Positions 1 through 9,871 of a stretch of 64,000 bases of DNA are shown in pieces. Source of the DNA: Spartobacteria bacterium (GTDB taxonomy: Bacteria; Verrucomicrobiota; Verrucomicrobiia; Chthoniobacterales; UBA10450); the NCBI GenBank assembly GCA_003169975.1, contig PNAA01000058.1, positions 62,001 through 126,000 of the forward strand. Direction: 5' to 3'. Position 1 is the stretch's first letter; each line of letters begins with the position of its first letter. The position numbers and the translations under genes were made by a program. The notes beneath the pieces are model-generated. The model saw nothing but the letters and a program-made list of their open reading frames with translations, was not told the DNA's origin and did not search any database.

Positions 1-492
1 AGCCAGCCGTTGATCGAAAAGCCGGCAACGAGACGGACCGGGTGCGCCGGAGTCGAAACGGCCTTCCCGATCGCGCCAATGACGAGGCTGAAAAGCTGCA
101 GCGCGAGCAGCGATCAGGCGATCGTCTGCAAACGGGACGCGTTGGCGGCGACGAACGGGTCGCCCTCACGAACTGAATCCTGTTTCCCCAAGATTCCGAG
201 GCAGAATGCGACTTTCACCCTCGGGCAGGATCGCTTTGAGCATTCGCCGCATGATTTTTGGGGCACCTTGATCCTCGGCGCATTTAGCTGAGACGGGTAC
301 CGCCCCTCAAGTCCTTAGGAAATATGCCGAGCCTTTCCGGGAAAAGGCGTCGCTCCCGCTTGCCTGGAATGAGTCGTCTCACGCCAGCATTAGATTCTGT
401 CAGGACAGACTGCAATCCCATCACCGACCCAATTCAGCCGCAATTCCTGCGAACTGGGCGAGCGCTACGTGAGTTTCACTTGGGGCTCTCGA
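1..492. other. No supported gene
   Basis: I see no convincing coding region in this stretch. Open frames exist but their translations look like shadow sequence. It lies downstream of the minus-strand secreted protein that ends at 493. Confidence 0.5.
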
Positions 493-3400
493 TTACTGGA
501 TATTATAGACTTCGACCAGGGCGACGCCGGTGCCGCCGTTCTTGCCGGAGACGATGGCGGTGTAGGCCCCGGGCGGCAGCGTGGCGAGGATCGCCGATTC
601 CCTGGGATCGGACGGCGGAATGCCGGTCGCGGTAATCTCGGCTTCCTGCGTGTTGATCCAGTCGTCGTTCATAATGACCGCGCCGTTGGCATCGTGTAAC
701 TCTAGCACCGGATCTTCCAAAGCCCCGGTCACTCCCGCCGCGGTCAGCGAGGGACCGAGCGCGCGGACCAGAACCGTGGCCGGTTCCGCGCCTTGCAAAA
801 TAAAGCCGCCGATCAGAACCTGGTCGCCGAGTTGCACAGAACAGCGAGTGGAGATGTTCGCGAGCAACGCCGCGGAAGTCGGCGCCAGATCGTACACTTC
901 GACGAGGCCCACGCCGGTGGTGTTGTTGGTGCCGCTCAGCACGGCGGTATAAGCACCCGGCGCGAGTGTGGCGACGATCGCCGATTCGAGGTCATCGGTC
1001 GGAGCGACGCCGGTCGCTTCCACGGCCGCCTCGTTTTCCTTCCAGTTATCATTTGATGAAAGCAACGAGCTGCCACTGTAGAGCTGGAGATAAGGATCGC
1101 CCAAAGCGCCGGACACGCCCTCGGCTGTGAGCGAAGGCCCAATCCCGCGAAGGATGACCTGTTTGGTGGAACCTGCAGGACCGGTGACAAAGAACCCTCC
1201 GATGACTACGTTATCTCCCGTCTGGACGAAGGCCCGGGTGGAAATGTTGCGCGTAGCGGCGGCGGTCGGTCCTGCGACTGCGGGATTGACGGTCGCATTC
1301 GCTCCGTTGGACGTAAGTATCACTGTGGCGTTGGAGCTGACGGAGGCGAATTTACCGCTCAGCGTGGTGTAACCGAGCGGAGAAAACGTGTCGGCGGCGC
1401 TCGGGCTGTATCCATTGATCAACTGCAGGTCAAGAGTGCCGTCGAGGGAGGCAGTGCCGCCGACTACCAACTGATCGAAGGCGTCGGATGCGGCGCCGCC
1501 ATCCTCGATCACCATGGTTCCTCCGCTCCCCTGGGTAAAGGAGCCAGTCACTCCAATTACACCGGCTGAGTGTCCGGGGGAGATATAGCCGCTGTTATTG
1601 ATCAGGTCGCCGTCGATCACGCCTGAGCCCGACAGGACCCCGCCATTCAGAGTGACCGGCCCGGTAATAGTCAGACCATCAAGATCGGTCTCGCCACCGC
1701 TCTGCATGTAACCGGATGGCGTGGGTGTGGCCGCCGCATTCGTGTTGCCCTCCGGGCTCGGTCCGTTTCCGGCGCCTTGGGAGACAATGTTCCCTGCGCC
1801 CTGAGACACGATATTGCCGGCACCTTGGGAGACGATATTTCCGGCGCCCTGGGAGACGATGTTGCCGGCGCCTTGAGACACAATATTGCTACCGTTGGTG
1901 TTGACGATACTGCTGCCATCGTTGCCGATTAACTTTGAAGTGAGGCCAGCGCGCACCAGACCGAATTGGGCGAACGCGTTGGATTGGAGCAGGCGGGTGT
2001 CGATCGTGGGATCCACTCCAGCGTTCGGGGTGGGCGCGTTCGGCGGTTGGAAGTTAGTTGAGCCATAGTTATTAAACGCAGTTAGTCCTTCGATGCCGAG
2101 ACTTCCGTGGACGTTAAATGTTCCGTAGTTATCAATGCTGCTTAACGGCAGATCGACGGGAAATCCGGTGTTCCACAAGTCGCAAGTAGATCCCGATGCA
2201 AGAATTAGATGAATGTTTAAAAGCGAATGAACTCCTACATTAGCGGTGCCATGGTCAGACATCGCTCCGGTTACTGTTAGGGCGACGTTTGCTGCCACAA
2301 ACAATGTTCCACCGACAGCCCGGCCTCCTTCGAAAGCGACCGATCGTACCGTGACGGGCTGCGAGACATAGACAGTAAATGGGATAATTGCAAGGTCGTT
2401 AGGGCCGGGAACGCCGTTCTTACCCGCGCCATCATGCCAACTGGCCGGATCATTCCAATCCCCGTCGTCTCCCACGGCCGTGAAAGTGTTGCCGGTGGCG
2501 GTAGCCTCCTTTTGTGCGCCACTGCCGCCTTGTGATTCATCTTTCTCCTGAGCAGTGGTCGAAGGAGTCACACGAATGTAAGTCGGAGCGGTACCGAAGC
2601 GCGCGCTGGCATTGAGGTTGTCCACCGCGATTGCCTCGATAAGGTGATCTCCGATCGCGAGCGGGGTGAAGGTCGCCGTCAGGGGGGACGTGCCGGACAG
2701 GGCGACCGCCTCGCCGTCACAGAGGAGTGCGATTACCTCCACCGTGTGTCCGCTGGATGGCGTAGCTTTCACCACAAACTGAAGACTGCCGTATGAATAG
2801 ACACTTGGACTGGATGTTGTACCGGTGCCGGACAGCGCTTTTGGTGGAGTAATCGTAACGGTGGGCGGCGTATCGAGGACCAGGTTGAGCGGCCCGAACG
2901 GAGCGGAAAGGCCATCCACGTAACCCGTAAGAGTGGCCACGACGCGGTAGTAAACGCCGGTCACTGCTGGGAGCTTGTTCGCCATCAAGTAGAACCGATT
3001 CGGCTCATTGCTTTGCTTCATGTGACCGGCCTGGCCGTCATTGAGATCGACCCAGCTCACCTCATTGGACGGTGTGGTCGTAGATTGAACCCGTAAAGCA
3101 ACGCTGCTGGTCGCGGTCGCGATGTAGGAACGAAAGTAGAGATCGGCAAACGTGCCGTCGCCGGTCACGGCAATCTCCGGCACACTCAGGCGTGGCTTGC
3201 TGCTGGCGAGGCTGAAAGGTCCTACCGAGTTGGAAATGCTATCGGGATAACCATGAGCCGAAGCGATGGCGCGGAAGTAAAGTCCATTGAACAGAGGATA
3301 GTTAGCCGAACTGGTGACGAACTTCTTGCTCGAGATGTCGTAGATCATCCCGCCGGCGCTGCCGTCATTCAGATCGGTCCAACTGGATGCAACGGTCGGT

Positions 3401-4467
3401 GTCAGGCTCGTCTGCACGCGGACGGAGAGGCCGGCCGGTGTGCCCGTCTGGACGGCGGCGAAACGGAGGACTGTGTCGGCGACGTTCGCGGTCGGGGTTG
3501 TGCTCTCATCCACAGTGAAGGTGGTTGGGGAAAGTCCTACCGGCGGTGTCGCGGTGGGGGTGGGTGTAGGAGTCGGCGTCGGTTTGGGGGTGGGAGTCGG
3601 CGTTGGCGTCGGGGTCGGGGCCGCAACCGCGCTGATCGTAATCCCGAGCAAGTCACTGACCCCGGTAATCAAGGCGTTATTAACTATGACCCCGGCGGTC
3701 GTGTATTCGCGGACGGAATCACTATCGAGGTCTGTGACAAACACATCCGATCCCAAGACGGCGAGGCCGACCGGATAGCTGTTGGTCACCAGCCACGAGT
3801 TCATGAAGACTCCCGAGGTGGTGTAATTGTAAACGGTTTCATCCGCTGGACTGATCACGAACAAGCTGGTGCCCGAGACGGCGAGGTTATACGGCTGATT
3901 GAGAGTGATCAGCGAGGGGTTAACAGTGGCGCCTGAGGTAGTATATTTCCCCACCGTTCCTGAGGCGAGATCTGCGACATATAAATCGGTACCGGAAACG
4001 GCGATCCCTACCGCAGGAACACCTAACCCCGTGATGAGCGCTCCATTCACCAGCACACCCCCAGTGGTGTATTCGGCGACCTGCGCGGTGCCGGCCGAAT
4101 CGTTGTTGATCGTGAGGAACAACATCGATCCCGAGATGGCGATGCCCGCCGGGTCCGACAAACCAGAGATGAGCGAGGCATTCACCGTCGCACCAGTCGT
4201 GGCATTGTATTCGCCCACCGTCCCCTTAATATTATCCAGCACGAACAAGTCGCTGCCAGACACGGCCACGCCGACGGGGTCGCTCAAACCGGAGACGAGC
4301 GTTGCGTTCAGCGTACCGCCAGCCAGCGTGTAGGCGCCGGCAATCCCGCCCCCTGCGAAACCGATGCCGGTGAGAAAAATTTCCGGGTCGCTGCCGTAAA
4401 GACGATGTCCGACGAGAGTCAGCGTCGCAATCGTCGCCAGTTTAAGAAGGAAAGAAGGAAGTTTCAT
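493..4467 (-). CDS. Large secreted multi-domain repeat protein
   Basis: This is a 1324-residue protein, probably exported or surface-attached; no enzymatic role is evident. A signal peptide spans about residues 1-24. Residues 30-300 hold short repeats of the type GLSDPxGxAVSG...VxEYTT, typical of a YVTN/SMP-30-like beta-propeller. A Thr-Pro linker follows at about 300-330. The middle has beta-rich Ig-like segments and a G8-like stretch (WNDPASWHDG). About residues 860-900 hold five copies of NIVSQGAG. Next comes an autotransporter-like passenger segment (SGVIDGDLINNSG). The C-terminus has two copies of a 120-residue module with NISTR, GGF and RALGPSL/RGIGPSL motifs ending in VEVYDL/VEVYNI. 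The paired C-terminal module is common in secreted proteins of Verrucomicrobia and Acidobacteria. The gene stands alone; an octamer CCTAACGA copy lies at 2396-2403. Confidence 0.8.
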   Translation of the reverse strand: MKLPSFLLKLATIATLTLVGHRLYGSDPEIFLTGIGFAGGGIAGAYTLAGGTLNATLVSGLSDPVGVAVSGSDLFVLDNIKGTVGEYNATTGATVNASLISGLSDPAGIAISGSMLFLTINNDSAGTAQVAEYTTGGVLVNGALITGLGVPAVGIAVSGTDLYVADLASGTVGKYTTSGATVNPSLITLNQPYNLAVSGTSLFVISPADETVYNYTTSGVFMNSWLVTNSYPVGLAVLGSDVFVTDLDSDSVREYTTAGVIVNNALITGVSDLLGITISAVAAPTPTPTPTPTPKPTPTPTPTPTATPPVGLSPTTFTVDESTTPTANVADTVLRFAAVQTGTPAGLSVRVQTSLTPTVASSWTDLNDGSAGGMIYDISSKKFVTSSANYPLFNGLYFRAIASAHGYPDSISNSVGPFSLASSKPRLSVPEIAVTGDGTFADLYFRSYIATATSSVALRVQSTTTPSNEVSWVDLNDGQAGHMKQSNEPNRFYLMANKLPAVTGVYYRVVATLTGYVDGLSAPFGPLNLVLDTPPTVTITPPKALSGTGTTSSPSVYSYGSLQFVVKATPSSGHTVEVIALLCDGEAVALSGTSPLTATFTPLAIGDHLIEAIAVDNLNASARFGTAPTYIRVTPSTTAQEKDESQGGSGAQKEATATGNTFTAVGDDGDWNDPASWHDGAGKNGVPGPNDLAIIPFTVYVSQPVTVRSVAFEGGRAVGGTLFVAANVALTVTGAMSDHGTANVGVHSLLNIHLILASGSTCDLWNTGFPVDLPLSSIDNYGTFNVHGSLGIEGLTAFNNYGSTNFQPPNAPTPNAGVDPTIDTRLLQSNAFAQFGLVRAGLTSKLIGNDGSSIVNTNGSNIVSQGAGNIVSQGAGNIVSQGAGNIVSQGAGNIVSQGAGNGPSPEGNTNAAATPTPSGYMQSGGETDLDGLTITGPVTLNGGVLSGSGVIDGDLINNSGYISPGHSAGVIGVTGSFTQGSGGTMVIEDGGAASDAFDQLVVGGTASLDGTLDLQLINGYSPSAADTFSPLGYTTLSGKFASVSSNATVILTSNGANATVNPAVAGPTAAATRNISTRAFVQTGDNVVIGGFFVTGPAGSTKQVILRGIGPSLTAEGVSGALGDPYLQLYSGSSLLSSNDNWKENEAAVEATGVAPTDDLESAIVATLAPGAYTAVLSGTNNTTGVGLVEVYDLAPTSAALLANISTRCSVQLGDQVLIGGFILQGAEPATVLVRALGPSLTAAGVTGALEDPVLELHDANGAVIMNDDWINTQEAEITATGIPPSDPRESAILATLPPGAYTAIVSGKNGGTGVALVEVYNIQ
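1774..1893 (-). repeat. 24-bp tandem repeat, five units, coding NIVSQGAG
   Basis: Five consecutive 24-bp units encode NIVSQGAG on the minus strand. They differ from each other mostly at third codon positions (ttgggagac / ctgagacac variants). The repeat is in frame, so copy-number change would lengthen or shorten the protein without breaking it. Confidence 0.85.
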
Positions 4468-4632
4468 TGTATGATGTTTGGTGGTCTTTTCAGCAGAGAC
4501 ACAGTTTGGATTTCACTGCTTGGAGATGCGGAAGGGGCGGCGATATTACCGGCCACGTGAAAAATCTCGCGCCTCTTGGGCAGACCCGTTGGTCGCGCGC
4601 TCGAAAGGTGCTCGGCTTCTGCTGATTCCAGG

Positions 4633-5718
4633 ATGTTTGAACCCGCGCAAAACCAGTCCGCTTCGCCGGGCAACGGATCCGATCCGCTTCTCGCCCCTTA
4701 TCTTGCTGCGTCTTCTTCAGCGGGAATTGACACGCAACTGGCCCAGCTGATCACCCTGCACGCGGATCCGCTGATCGACGTCATCCTGCGCACCCGACTC
4801 GCTCGCAGCGGTGGGTCAGCCGACGGTTCTTCAAATGAAGAAGACATCGCCAGCGCCGCCCGCGAGCATCTGATTGGGCAACTCACCGCGCTCCATCAAG
4901 AAGCGCGCGAACCGATTCGCGACTTTCGCGCTTATATCGCGAGCACCACCTATGCAGCGTGGGCGGAATCGCTGCGCGCCCGGCATCCATCGCGTGCGTT
5001 GTTCCTCAACCGGCTTCGTTATTTGCTCGAGGGCCGGAGCCCGCAAAGGGGGTTCGCTCTCTGGAAAGATGCGGATGGCGTGAAATGGTGCGGGCTCGCT
5101 CCGTGGACGGGACGGCCGGGTGGGCCGTCGCCCAAACTTCAGTGGCTGCTGGTCGATGCCGACGCGGCCGTCGGCGAGGCGTTGGGTGGTCTCGATCCCG
5201 CTCAGCTCGTCCTGCCGGAGTTGATCGCGCGCATTTTCCGCTGGCTTGGCGGCCCGATCGAGTTGCGCGACCTGACGACGGCGCTCGCCGAAGTGCCCGG
5301 AGTCGCTGGCACACCGGCCCACGCGACCGGCGATGCCTGCGCGGCCTTCGATCCGCGCCAGTCTCCGGCGGAAGATTTGATCTGGAAGGAATATCTCGGG
5401 TGGCTCTGGAGCGAGATTGGAACTCTTTCGGATCGGCAGCGGCGCGCCTTTCTCCTCCACTCCGAAATCCTCCGCGAGTTCGAGCTGCTCGGCATTGCCT
5501 CGATTCGCTCCGTCGCGCTCGCACTCGGCCTGGCGGCGGTCGAACTGGCCGAGCTTTGGAATCGCCTGCCGCTCGACGACCTAACGACCGCCAGCATGCT
5601 CCAGTGCACCCGGCAGCAGGTGATCAATTTGCGCCGGGTGGCACGCGACAAGTTGGGAGAGGCCTGGCGCGTCTGGAAATCTGGCGCAGGTAATAAACAC
5701 GCAGGCTCCCCATCTTAG
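4633..5718 (+). CDS. Sigma-70-like transcription regulator (divergent)
   Basis: This 361-residue protein (start at MFEPAQ) is probably a divergent RNA-polymerase sigma-like factor. I see no clean sigma region 2. The C-terminal third reads like region 4: LSDRQRRAFLLH, then a helix-turn-helix-like segment (TTASMLQCTRQQVINLRRVARDKL) that resembles DNA-binding sigma-4 domains. The next gene, 13 nt downstream, encodes a membrane protein with an N-terminal HxxxCxxC zinc site like an anti-sigma factor, which supports the assignment. An upstream in-frame start at 4576 is possible; I prefer 4633 because the earlier residues look non-conserved. Function is inferred from context. Two CCTAACGA octamers lie near its 3-prime end and in the next gene. 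Confidence 0.55.
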   Translation: MFEPAQNQSASPGNGSDPLLAPYLAASSSAGIDTQLAQLITLHADPLIDVILRTRLARSGGSADGSSNEEDIASAAREHLIGQLTALHQEAREPIRDFRAYIASTTYAAWAESLRARHPSRALFLNRLRYLLEGRSPQRGFALWKDADGVKWCGLAPWTGRPGGPSPKLQWLLVDADAAVGEALGGLDPAQLVLPELIARIFRWLGGPIELRDLTTALAEVPGVAGTPAHATGDACAAFDPRQSPAEDLIWKEYLGWLWSEIGTLSDRQRRAFLLHSEILREFELLGIASIRSVALALGLAAVELAELWNRLPLDDLTTASMLQCTRQQVINLRRVARDKLGEAWRVWKSGAGNKHAGSPS

Positions 5719-5731
5719 AGAGGAGAAAGCA

Positions 5732-6853
5732 ATGGACGAGAACGGGCACCTAACGAATGCAGAACGCGCGGCTTATTGGCAGCGGACGCTCGCGCCGTCC
5801 ACGCTTCTCGAGGTGAGCGATCATTTGCAGGAATGCGTGCGCTGCCGGGAGGAACTGCGCCAGAATCGCCCTTCCACTTCCGTCGCCGGGAGCGTTGCCT
5901 ACGAAGATCTGCTCGACTGGATGGAGGGCGACGTCGATCCGCTGCGCCGGAGCGAACTGGCGGAACGCATCGGCAATTCACCCGCCGCGGCCGCCGAATT
6001 GGTCAACCTCCTCCAGTTTCGCGACGAGATGAACGAACTCCCCGCGCGGGATTACGCCACCGCGCCCCGGCCGCGCTGGCTCCGGGGACTGGACCGCGCG
6101 TGGCCCCTCGCGGCCGGCCTCATACTCGGTTGCGCATTCCTCTGGTTGATCTCGGTGGGACACCGAGCCGGTACTGACGTGGCGCTCATCGACCACGGCC
6201 AACGACTTGTCGTTAATGCGAAGGGCGAGATTCCCGGGCTCGACCCGCTGCCGCCAGATTTGCAGCGCTCCGTGCACGATGCGATTTCGTTAGGCAAAGT
6301 CGATCGTCCGGCTTTGCCGGGCGAATTGCGCGGCCCGCGCGAGACTCTGGCCGGTGCGCCGTCGCCGGAAGGTTCCTTTCGGGTCGGCGCGCCGGTCGGG
6401 AGCTTCGTCGAAGCGGAGCGGCCCACCTTTCGCTGGAGCAAGGAGCCGGGCGCGACCGGTTATCGGATCAACCTTGTGCCGCAGGGCGGCGCGGTCGTGA
6501 GCAGTCCGCTGCTCCCGGCGTCCGCGACCACCTGGACGCCTCACGAGCCGCTTTCGCCTAACGAGACTTACGAGTGGGAGGTCGAGGCGCTGAAAGATGG
6601 CGAAACGCTCGCCAAGAGCCCGGCTCCTCCGGAGCCGGAGGCGCGCTTCCGCGTCCTCGACGCGGCGTCGCGGATTGCGTTGCAGCAGGTGCGCGAGAAG
6701 TGGGGCGCGTCACATCTGGTGATGGGCCTGGCTTACGCGCGGGCTGGCCTGGTGGCGGAGGCGCGGCGCGAGTTCGAAGAACTCGCCCGCGAAAATCCGC
6801 GGAGCCCGCTGCCAAAAAATCTGCTCGCCGACCTAACGAATCCGGCGGGGTAG
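5732..6853 (+). CDS. Membrane anti-sigma-like protein, zinc finger and TPR-like tail
   Basis: This is a 373-residue putative anti-sigma factor. The N-terminus carries H31-x3-C35-x2-C38 (HLQECVRC), the ZAS-type zinc motif of anti-sigma factors. One membrane helix lies at about residues 123-142. The outer part holds an Fn3/Ig-like segment (about 225-310: RPTFRWSKEPGATGYRINL, YEWEVEAL), typical of proteins that bind or sense at the envelope. It ends with a helical TPR-like stretch (AYARAGLVAEARREFEELAREN). It is preceded by a good ribosome site (gagaggagaaagc) and follows the sigma-like gene by 13 nt, so the two are probably one operon. It converges on the CHAT gene with a gap of 21 nt. Four CCTAACGA octamers occur inside it, more than in any other gene here. 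Confidence 0.65.
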   Translation: MDENGHLTNAERAAYWQRTLAPSTLLEVSDHLQECVRCREELRQNRPSTSVAGSVAYEDLLDWMEGDVDPLRRSELAERIGNSPAAAAELVNLLQFRDEMNELPARDYATAPRPRWLRGLDRAWPLAAGLILGCAFLWLISVGHRAGTDVALIDHGQRLVVNAKGEIPGLDPLPPDLQRSVHDAISLGKVDRPALPGELRGPRETLAGAPSPEGSFRVGAPVGSFVEAERPTFRWSKEPGATGYRINLVPQGGAVVSSPLLPASATTWTPHEPLSPNETYEWEVEALKDGETLAKSPAPPEPEARFRVLDAASRIALQQVREKWGASHLVMGLAYARAGLVAEARREFEELARENPRSPLPKNLLADLTNPAG

Positions 6854-6874
6854 GGTTCTCCAACCTTCGGGCAG

Positions 6875-9535
6875 TTACAAATTTGCCCCCACCAAAACAA
6901 ACGGCGCCCAGTAGAACGGATGCCGGTAGCGCGGGTCCTCGCGCAGTTTCAGACTTGCTCGCCGCAGCGCTTCCGCGTTCTCCACGCCGTCGTGTAGTTG
7001 CCGGTAAAGCTCGACCATCAACTGCGTGCTGCTCGCGCTCTCCACTTTCCACTGGCTAACGATCGTCGCCGGACAACCCGCGACCAGGAAACCCCAGGAC
7101 AATCCGACCACGCCCTCGCCCGCCGTGACCTCGCCACGCGCTGTCTCACAGCCGCAGAGGACCGCGAGGCGGGCGTGCAATTTCATCTGGAGCAACTCGC
7201 GCACATCGAGCCGTCCATCTTCCTCCGGCGCGATATTTATCTGTGAAAGCAGAAGGTAGGAGTAGAGCGGCGCTCGGTCGTCCAGCACGCCATGGGTGGC
7301 GAAATGGAGAATCGCAGCGCCCCCGGCTTTCTCTTTAAAAGTTTTCTCCCGCGCCTCGGCACCGACAAAAATCTCCCCGGCGGGCGGCGGATAAATCTTC
7401 GCGAGCTCGCCCGCCTGCTTTTCCATTCCGGGCAGCGGCTCCCATTCGTGGTCGGGCAAGACGGGCTTCCGCGCGCCGGGGGAAGAACGGAGCGCCGGAT
7501 TGATGAAAGCGAGAAGCTGATGTTTGGGCGAGGCGGGTGCCATCTTCTGCGCGCGCGCTAGAAGGGTGAGCGAAGGCGCATAACGAACCGAATAATCGGC
7601 GAGCAGCGGATGTTCCGCCTCCCGCTCGAGTGATTGGAAAGGCAAATCCCAGAGCGGACCGTCGGGCACGATGACAATTGCATGGGCACCCGCCAGTTGC
7701 GTCGCGGCCGGCCGGAAGAGCAGATCGTACAACTGGCGCGCCGATTTTTCCCAGACCAGGCTGCGGTTGGCCAGCTTGTTCCGATAATCGTTCGTTAGGC
7801 GAGTCAAGGCCGACCGGCCCTGTCCGAGCGAGATCACCTTCAGCGCCGGTCTTCCGGAGTCGTTAGGCAAAGTCACGACAAAGAGAAACGACTCCTTTTC
7901 ACCGACCAAAAACCGCAGCAGCGTGGTCCTTCCCCCGCGCAAGGTCGGTTCCAGCTCCGTCAATGTCTTCAGGACGGCGGGCGGCGTCATTCGCCGCAGC
8001 TCTGGGTGCGAAGTTTGGATCAACGTCGCGAAATCGTCCTGTGCGCTCCGCGCCTCGCGCAGAGCCGTTTCCGCGCCGGCCATCGCCGCTTCATCGAGTT
8101 TCGCAGCGGCCTGTAAGCGCGTGAGGACGTGATTCGCCTCCGCCGCTTTCAAATTCAGCTCCTGAAGCCGGGAGCGTTCGTCGTCCGCCAGGATCGAAGG
8201 CCATTCCGTGCGGCCGCCGTCGGTCGCGTCGAGGAGCACGCGGGCGCTCGCTTTCTCAGCGATGAGGAGCGCTTCCTCCGGCCGCTTTTGCCTAACGAAT
8301 AAAGCCACCAGCTCGCGATAAGGCGCGATCTGTTGCGCAAAAAGCGCTTCCCGCTCGAGGTCGCCGCCCGCCACCCGGCCCCGCATTTCCTCGACCGCCG
8401 TGATTGCGCCCTCGAAAGCTTTCTGCGCTTCCTCGTCCCGCTCGAGCGCCTGCAACGATTGGCCGCACAAGGTCAGCGCCGGCGCCACTTGATCGATCTT
8501 GCCGGTTTTGCGCGAAAGCGCGACCGCCTCCCGCGCCTGCTCGAGCGCGGCCGCGGCGTCCCCGCGAGCCAGCGCCACCTGCGCCGTTCCGAGGGTCGCA
8601 CGCGCCGCGCCCGCGGCATCGTGCAATTCCTGCGCGAGCTGCAAACTTTGCGCATATGAATCGCGCGCGGGATCGAGCTGTCCCCGCTTCAATTCCAGAT
8701 CGCCCAGCACCGCCAGCGAGGTCTCCACGCGCGGTCGCGCATGCACGTCTTCCGCGACGGCCCGGGCGTGCTCGATGTTCTCGATCGCGCGGTCGAGGTC
8801 GCCCATCGCGTCATAGCACATCCCGATGTTGTTAAAGATGAAAGCCATGTTCCAGGCGTGGTCATCACCCACGGCCTTGCGTGCCTTCTCGTAAAACTCG
8901 AGCGCCCGCTCCGGCTGTCCTTGCGTGCGGTAAACTTCGCCGATGCTGTTCAGCGCTGGGATAATTCCCGCGGGACTCTTGATTTCCTCGGAGAGGCTAA
9001 GGGCGCGGTGATAACCCTCGAGTGCCCGGGCGAAATCCGACTGCGACATATGGCAGAGCCCTTCCGTTTCGTAGGCGCTGATGAGGCCATGCTTGTTCCC
9101 TGGGTGTGCCTCGTAATAGGCGAGCGCCTTTCCCACTTCGACGAGCGCGCCCGCGATATCGCCTTCTTCGCGAAACAAGTAGGCGTTTTGCACCTGCGCG
9201 CCGGCCGCGTCCTCACCGGCGCCCGCCGCTTGGGCGAGGCGGAACACCAGATCGTCGAAGGCCTGAGCGCGCGCATAGTCGCCATCTATCGCGAGCTGAT
9301 ACGCCCGCCTCAGCAGCTGCCGGCGGAATGGTTCGCCGGGAAGCGGCAGTCTTGCGGCGCGGATGATTTCGTCCTGCTGCGCGGGCGTCTTCGCGGCTTC
9401 GAGGTGCTTCAGGAATTCCTGCGGCAACTCCGGCGAAGGCTCCACCGCGAGCCCCGGCACGACTGGGAGAACCGCCAGCGCGAGCGCAAGCGCCAGAGGG
9501 CTGAAGCTTGTTATTCTTCTGACACACCGGCACAT
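6875..9535 (-). CDS. Secreted TPR-CHAT caspase-like protease
   Basis: This 886-residue protein has a signal peptide (about residues 8-30), a long tetratricopeptide array (about 45-420, e.g. ALEGYHRALSLSEEI, ALEFYEKARKAVGDD) and a C-terminal CHAT domain (about 590-886). The CHAT dyad is visible: His748 in HFATHG and Cys796 in VLCGCETARGE, the expected spacing for caspase-HetF-associated proteases. The C-terminal PFYWAPFVLVG signature is also standard. CHAT proteins are cysteine peptidases activated through their TPR partner domains, often in signalling or cell-death circuits; the substrate cannot be deduced. It converges on the sigma/anti-sigma pair, and the three may form one regulatory unit. 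Export by a signal peptide is unusual for caspase-like signalling enzymes. Confidence 0.85.
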   Translation of the reverse strand: MCRCVRRITSFSPLALALALAVLPVVPGLAVEPSPELPQEFLKHLEAAKTPAQQDEIIRAARLPLPGEPFRRQLLRRAYQLAIDGDYARAQAFDDLVFRLAQAAGAGEDAAGAQVQNAYLFREEGDIAGALVEVGKALAYYEAHPGNKHGLISAYETEGLCHMSQSDFARALEGYHRALSLSEEIKSPAGIIPALNSIGEVYRTQGQPERALEFYEKARKAVGDDHAWNMAFIFNNIGMCYDAMGDLDRAIENIEHARAVAEDVHARPRVETSLAVLGDLELKRGQLDPARDSYAQSLQLAQELHDAAGAARATLGTAQVALARGDAAAALEQAREAVALSRKTGKIDQVAPALTLCGQSLQALERDEEAQKAFEGAITAVEEMRGRVAGGDLEREALFAQQIAPYRELVALFVRQKRPEEALLIAEKASARVLLDATDGGRTEWPSILADDERSRLQELNLKAAEANHVLTRLQAAAKLDEAAMAGAETALREARSAQDDFATLIQTSHPELRRMTPPAVLKTLTELEPTLRGGRTTLLRFLVGEKESFLFVVTLPNDSGRPALKVISLGQGRSALTRLTNDYRNKLANRSLVWEKSARQLYDLLFRPAATQLAGAHAIVIVPDGPLWDLPFQSLEREAEHPLLADYSVRYAPSLTLLARAQKMAPASPKHQLLAFINPALRSSPGARKPVLPDHEWEPLPGMEKQAGELAKIYPPPAGEIFVGAEAREKTFKEKAGGAAILHFATHGVLDDRAPLYSYLLLSQINIAPEEDGRLDVRELLQMKLHARLAVLCGCETARGEVTAGEGVVGLSWGFLVAGCPATIVSQWKVESASSTQLMVELYRQLHDGVENAEALRRASLKLREDPRYRHPFYWAPFVLVGANL

Positions 9536-9871
9536 CCCGGGCGCGATAGTAACACACCGCCCGGCGGCCTGTTGTCCAAAATCGGGCGGATCAAAAATAA
9601 AAGGGTTTAAGACGTGGCGATCGAGCGGAATTAAATGAGTCCGAAGCAGCAGTGCTGAGGGTGGTGACGAATGCCGGACAGGAAAAGAACAGTCACGGGG
9701 AAGATCACCCCTCTGATCGAAGTGACGTGGTCGTCCGCCAGACGCTTTCCACTCTCCTTATACGGCTGCTTGCATCTCCTTGCGATCTCCGGCGAGCGTG
9801 CAGCCCGCTCGACTCTTCGCTTCTCCCTCAACCTTGCCGGCTCCGCACCAAACTTAGGTCAGCTCGGTGAG
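9536..9871. other. Intergenic region, no supported gene
   Basis: About 336 bases lie between the start of the CHAT gene and the end of the AddA-like gene, both on the minus strand. I see no convincing protein, RNA gene or strong hairpin here. The promoter of the CHAT gene should lie in its left part. Confidence 0.5.

Noticed and set aside
10-291. 93-codon frame at the left edge
   Set aside because: The composition resembles non-coding GC-rich DNA; no ribosome site or family pattern was seen.
1774-1893. Possible CRISPR array
   Set aside because: The repeats are contiguous, lack spacers, and encode an in-frame peptide repeat; no cas genes are present.
8741-9610. 289-codon plus-strand frame and neighbours
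   Set aside because: It lies opposite the TPR region of the CHAT protein, which has clear repeats; no domain is seen in the plus-strand translation.
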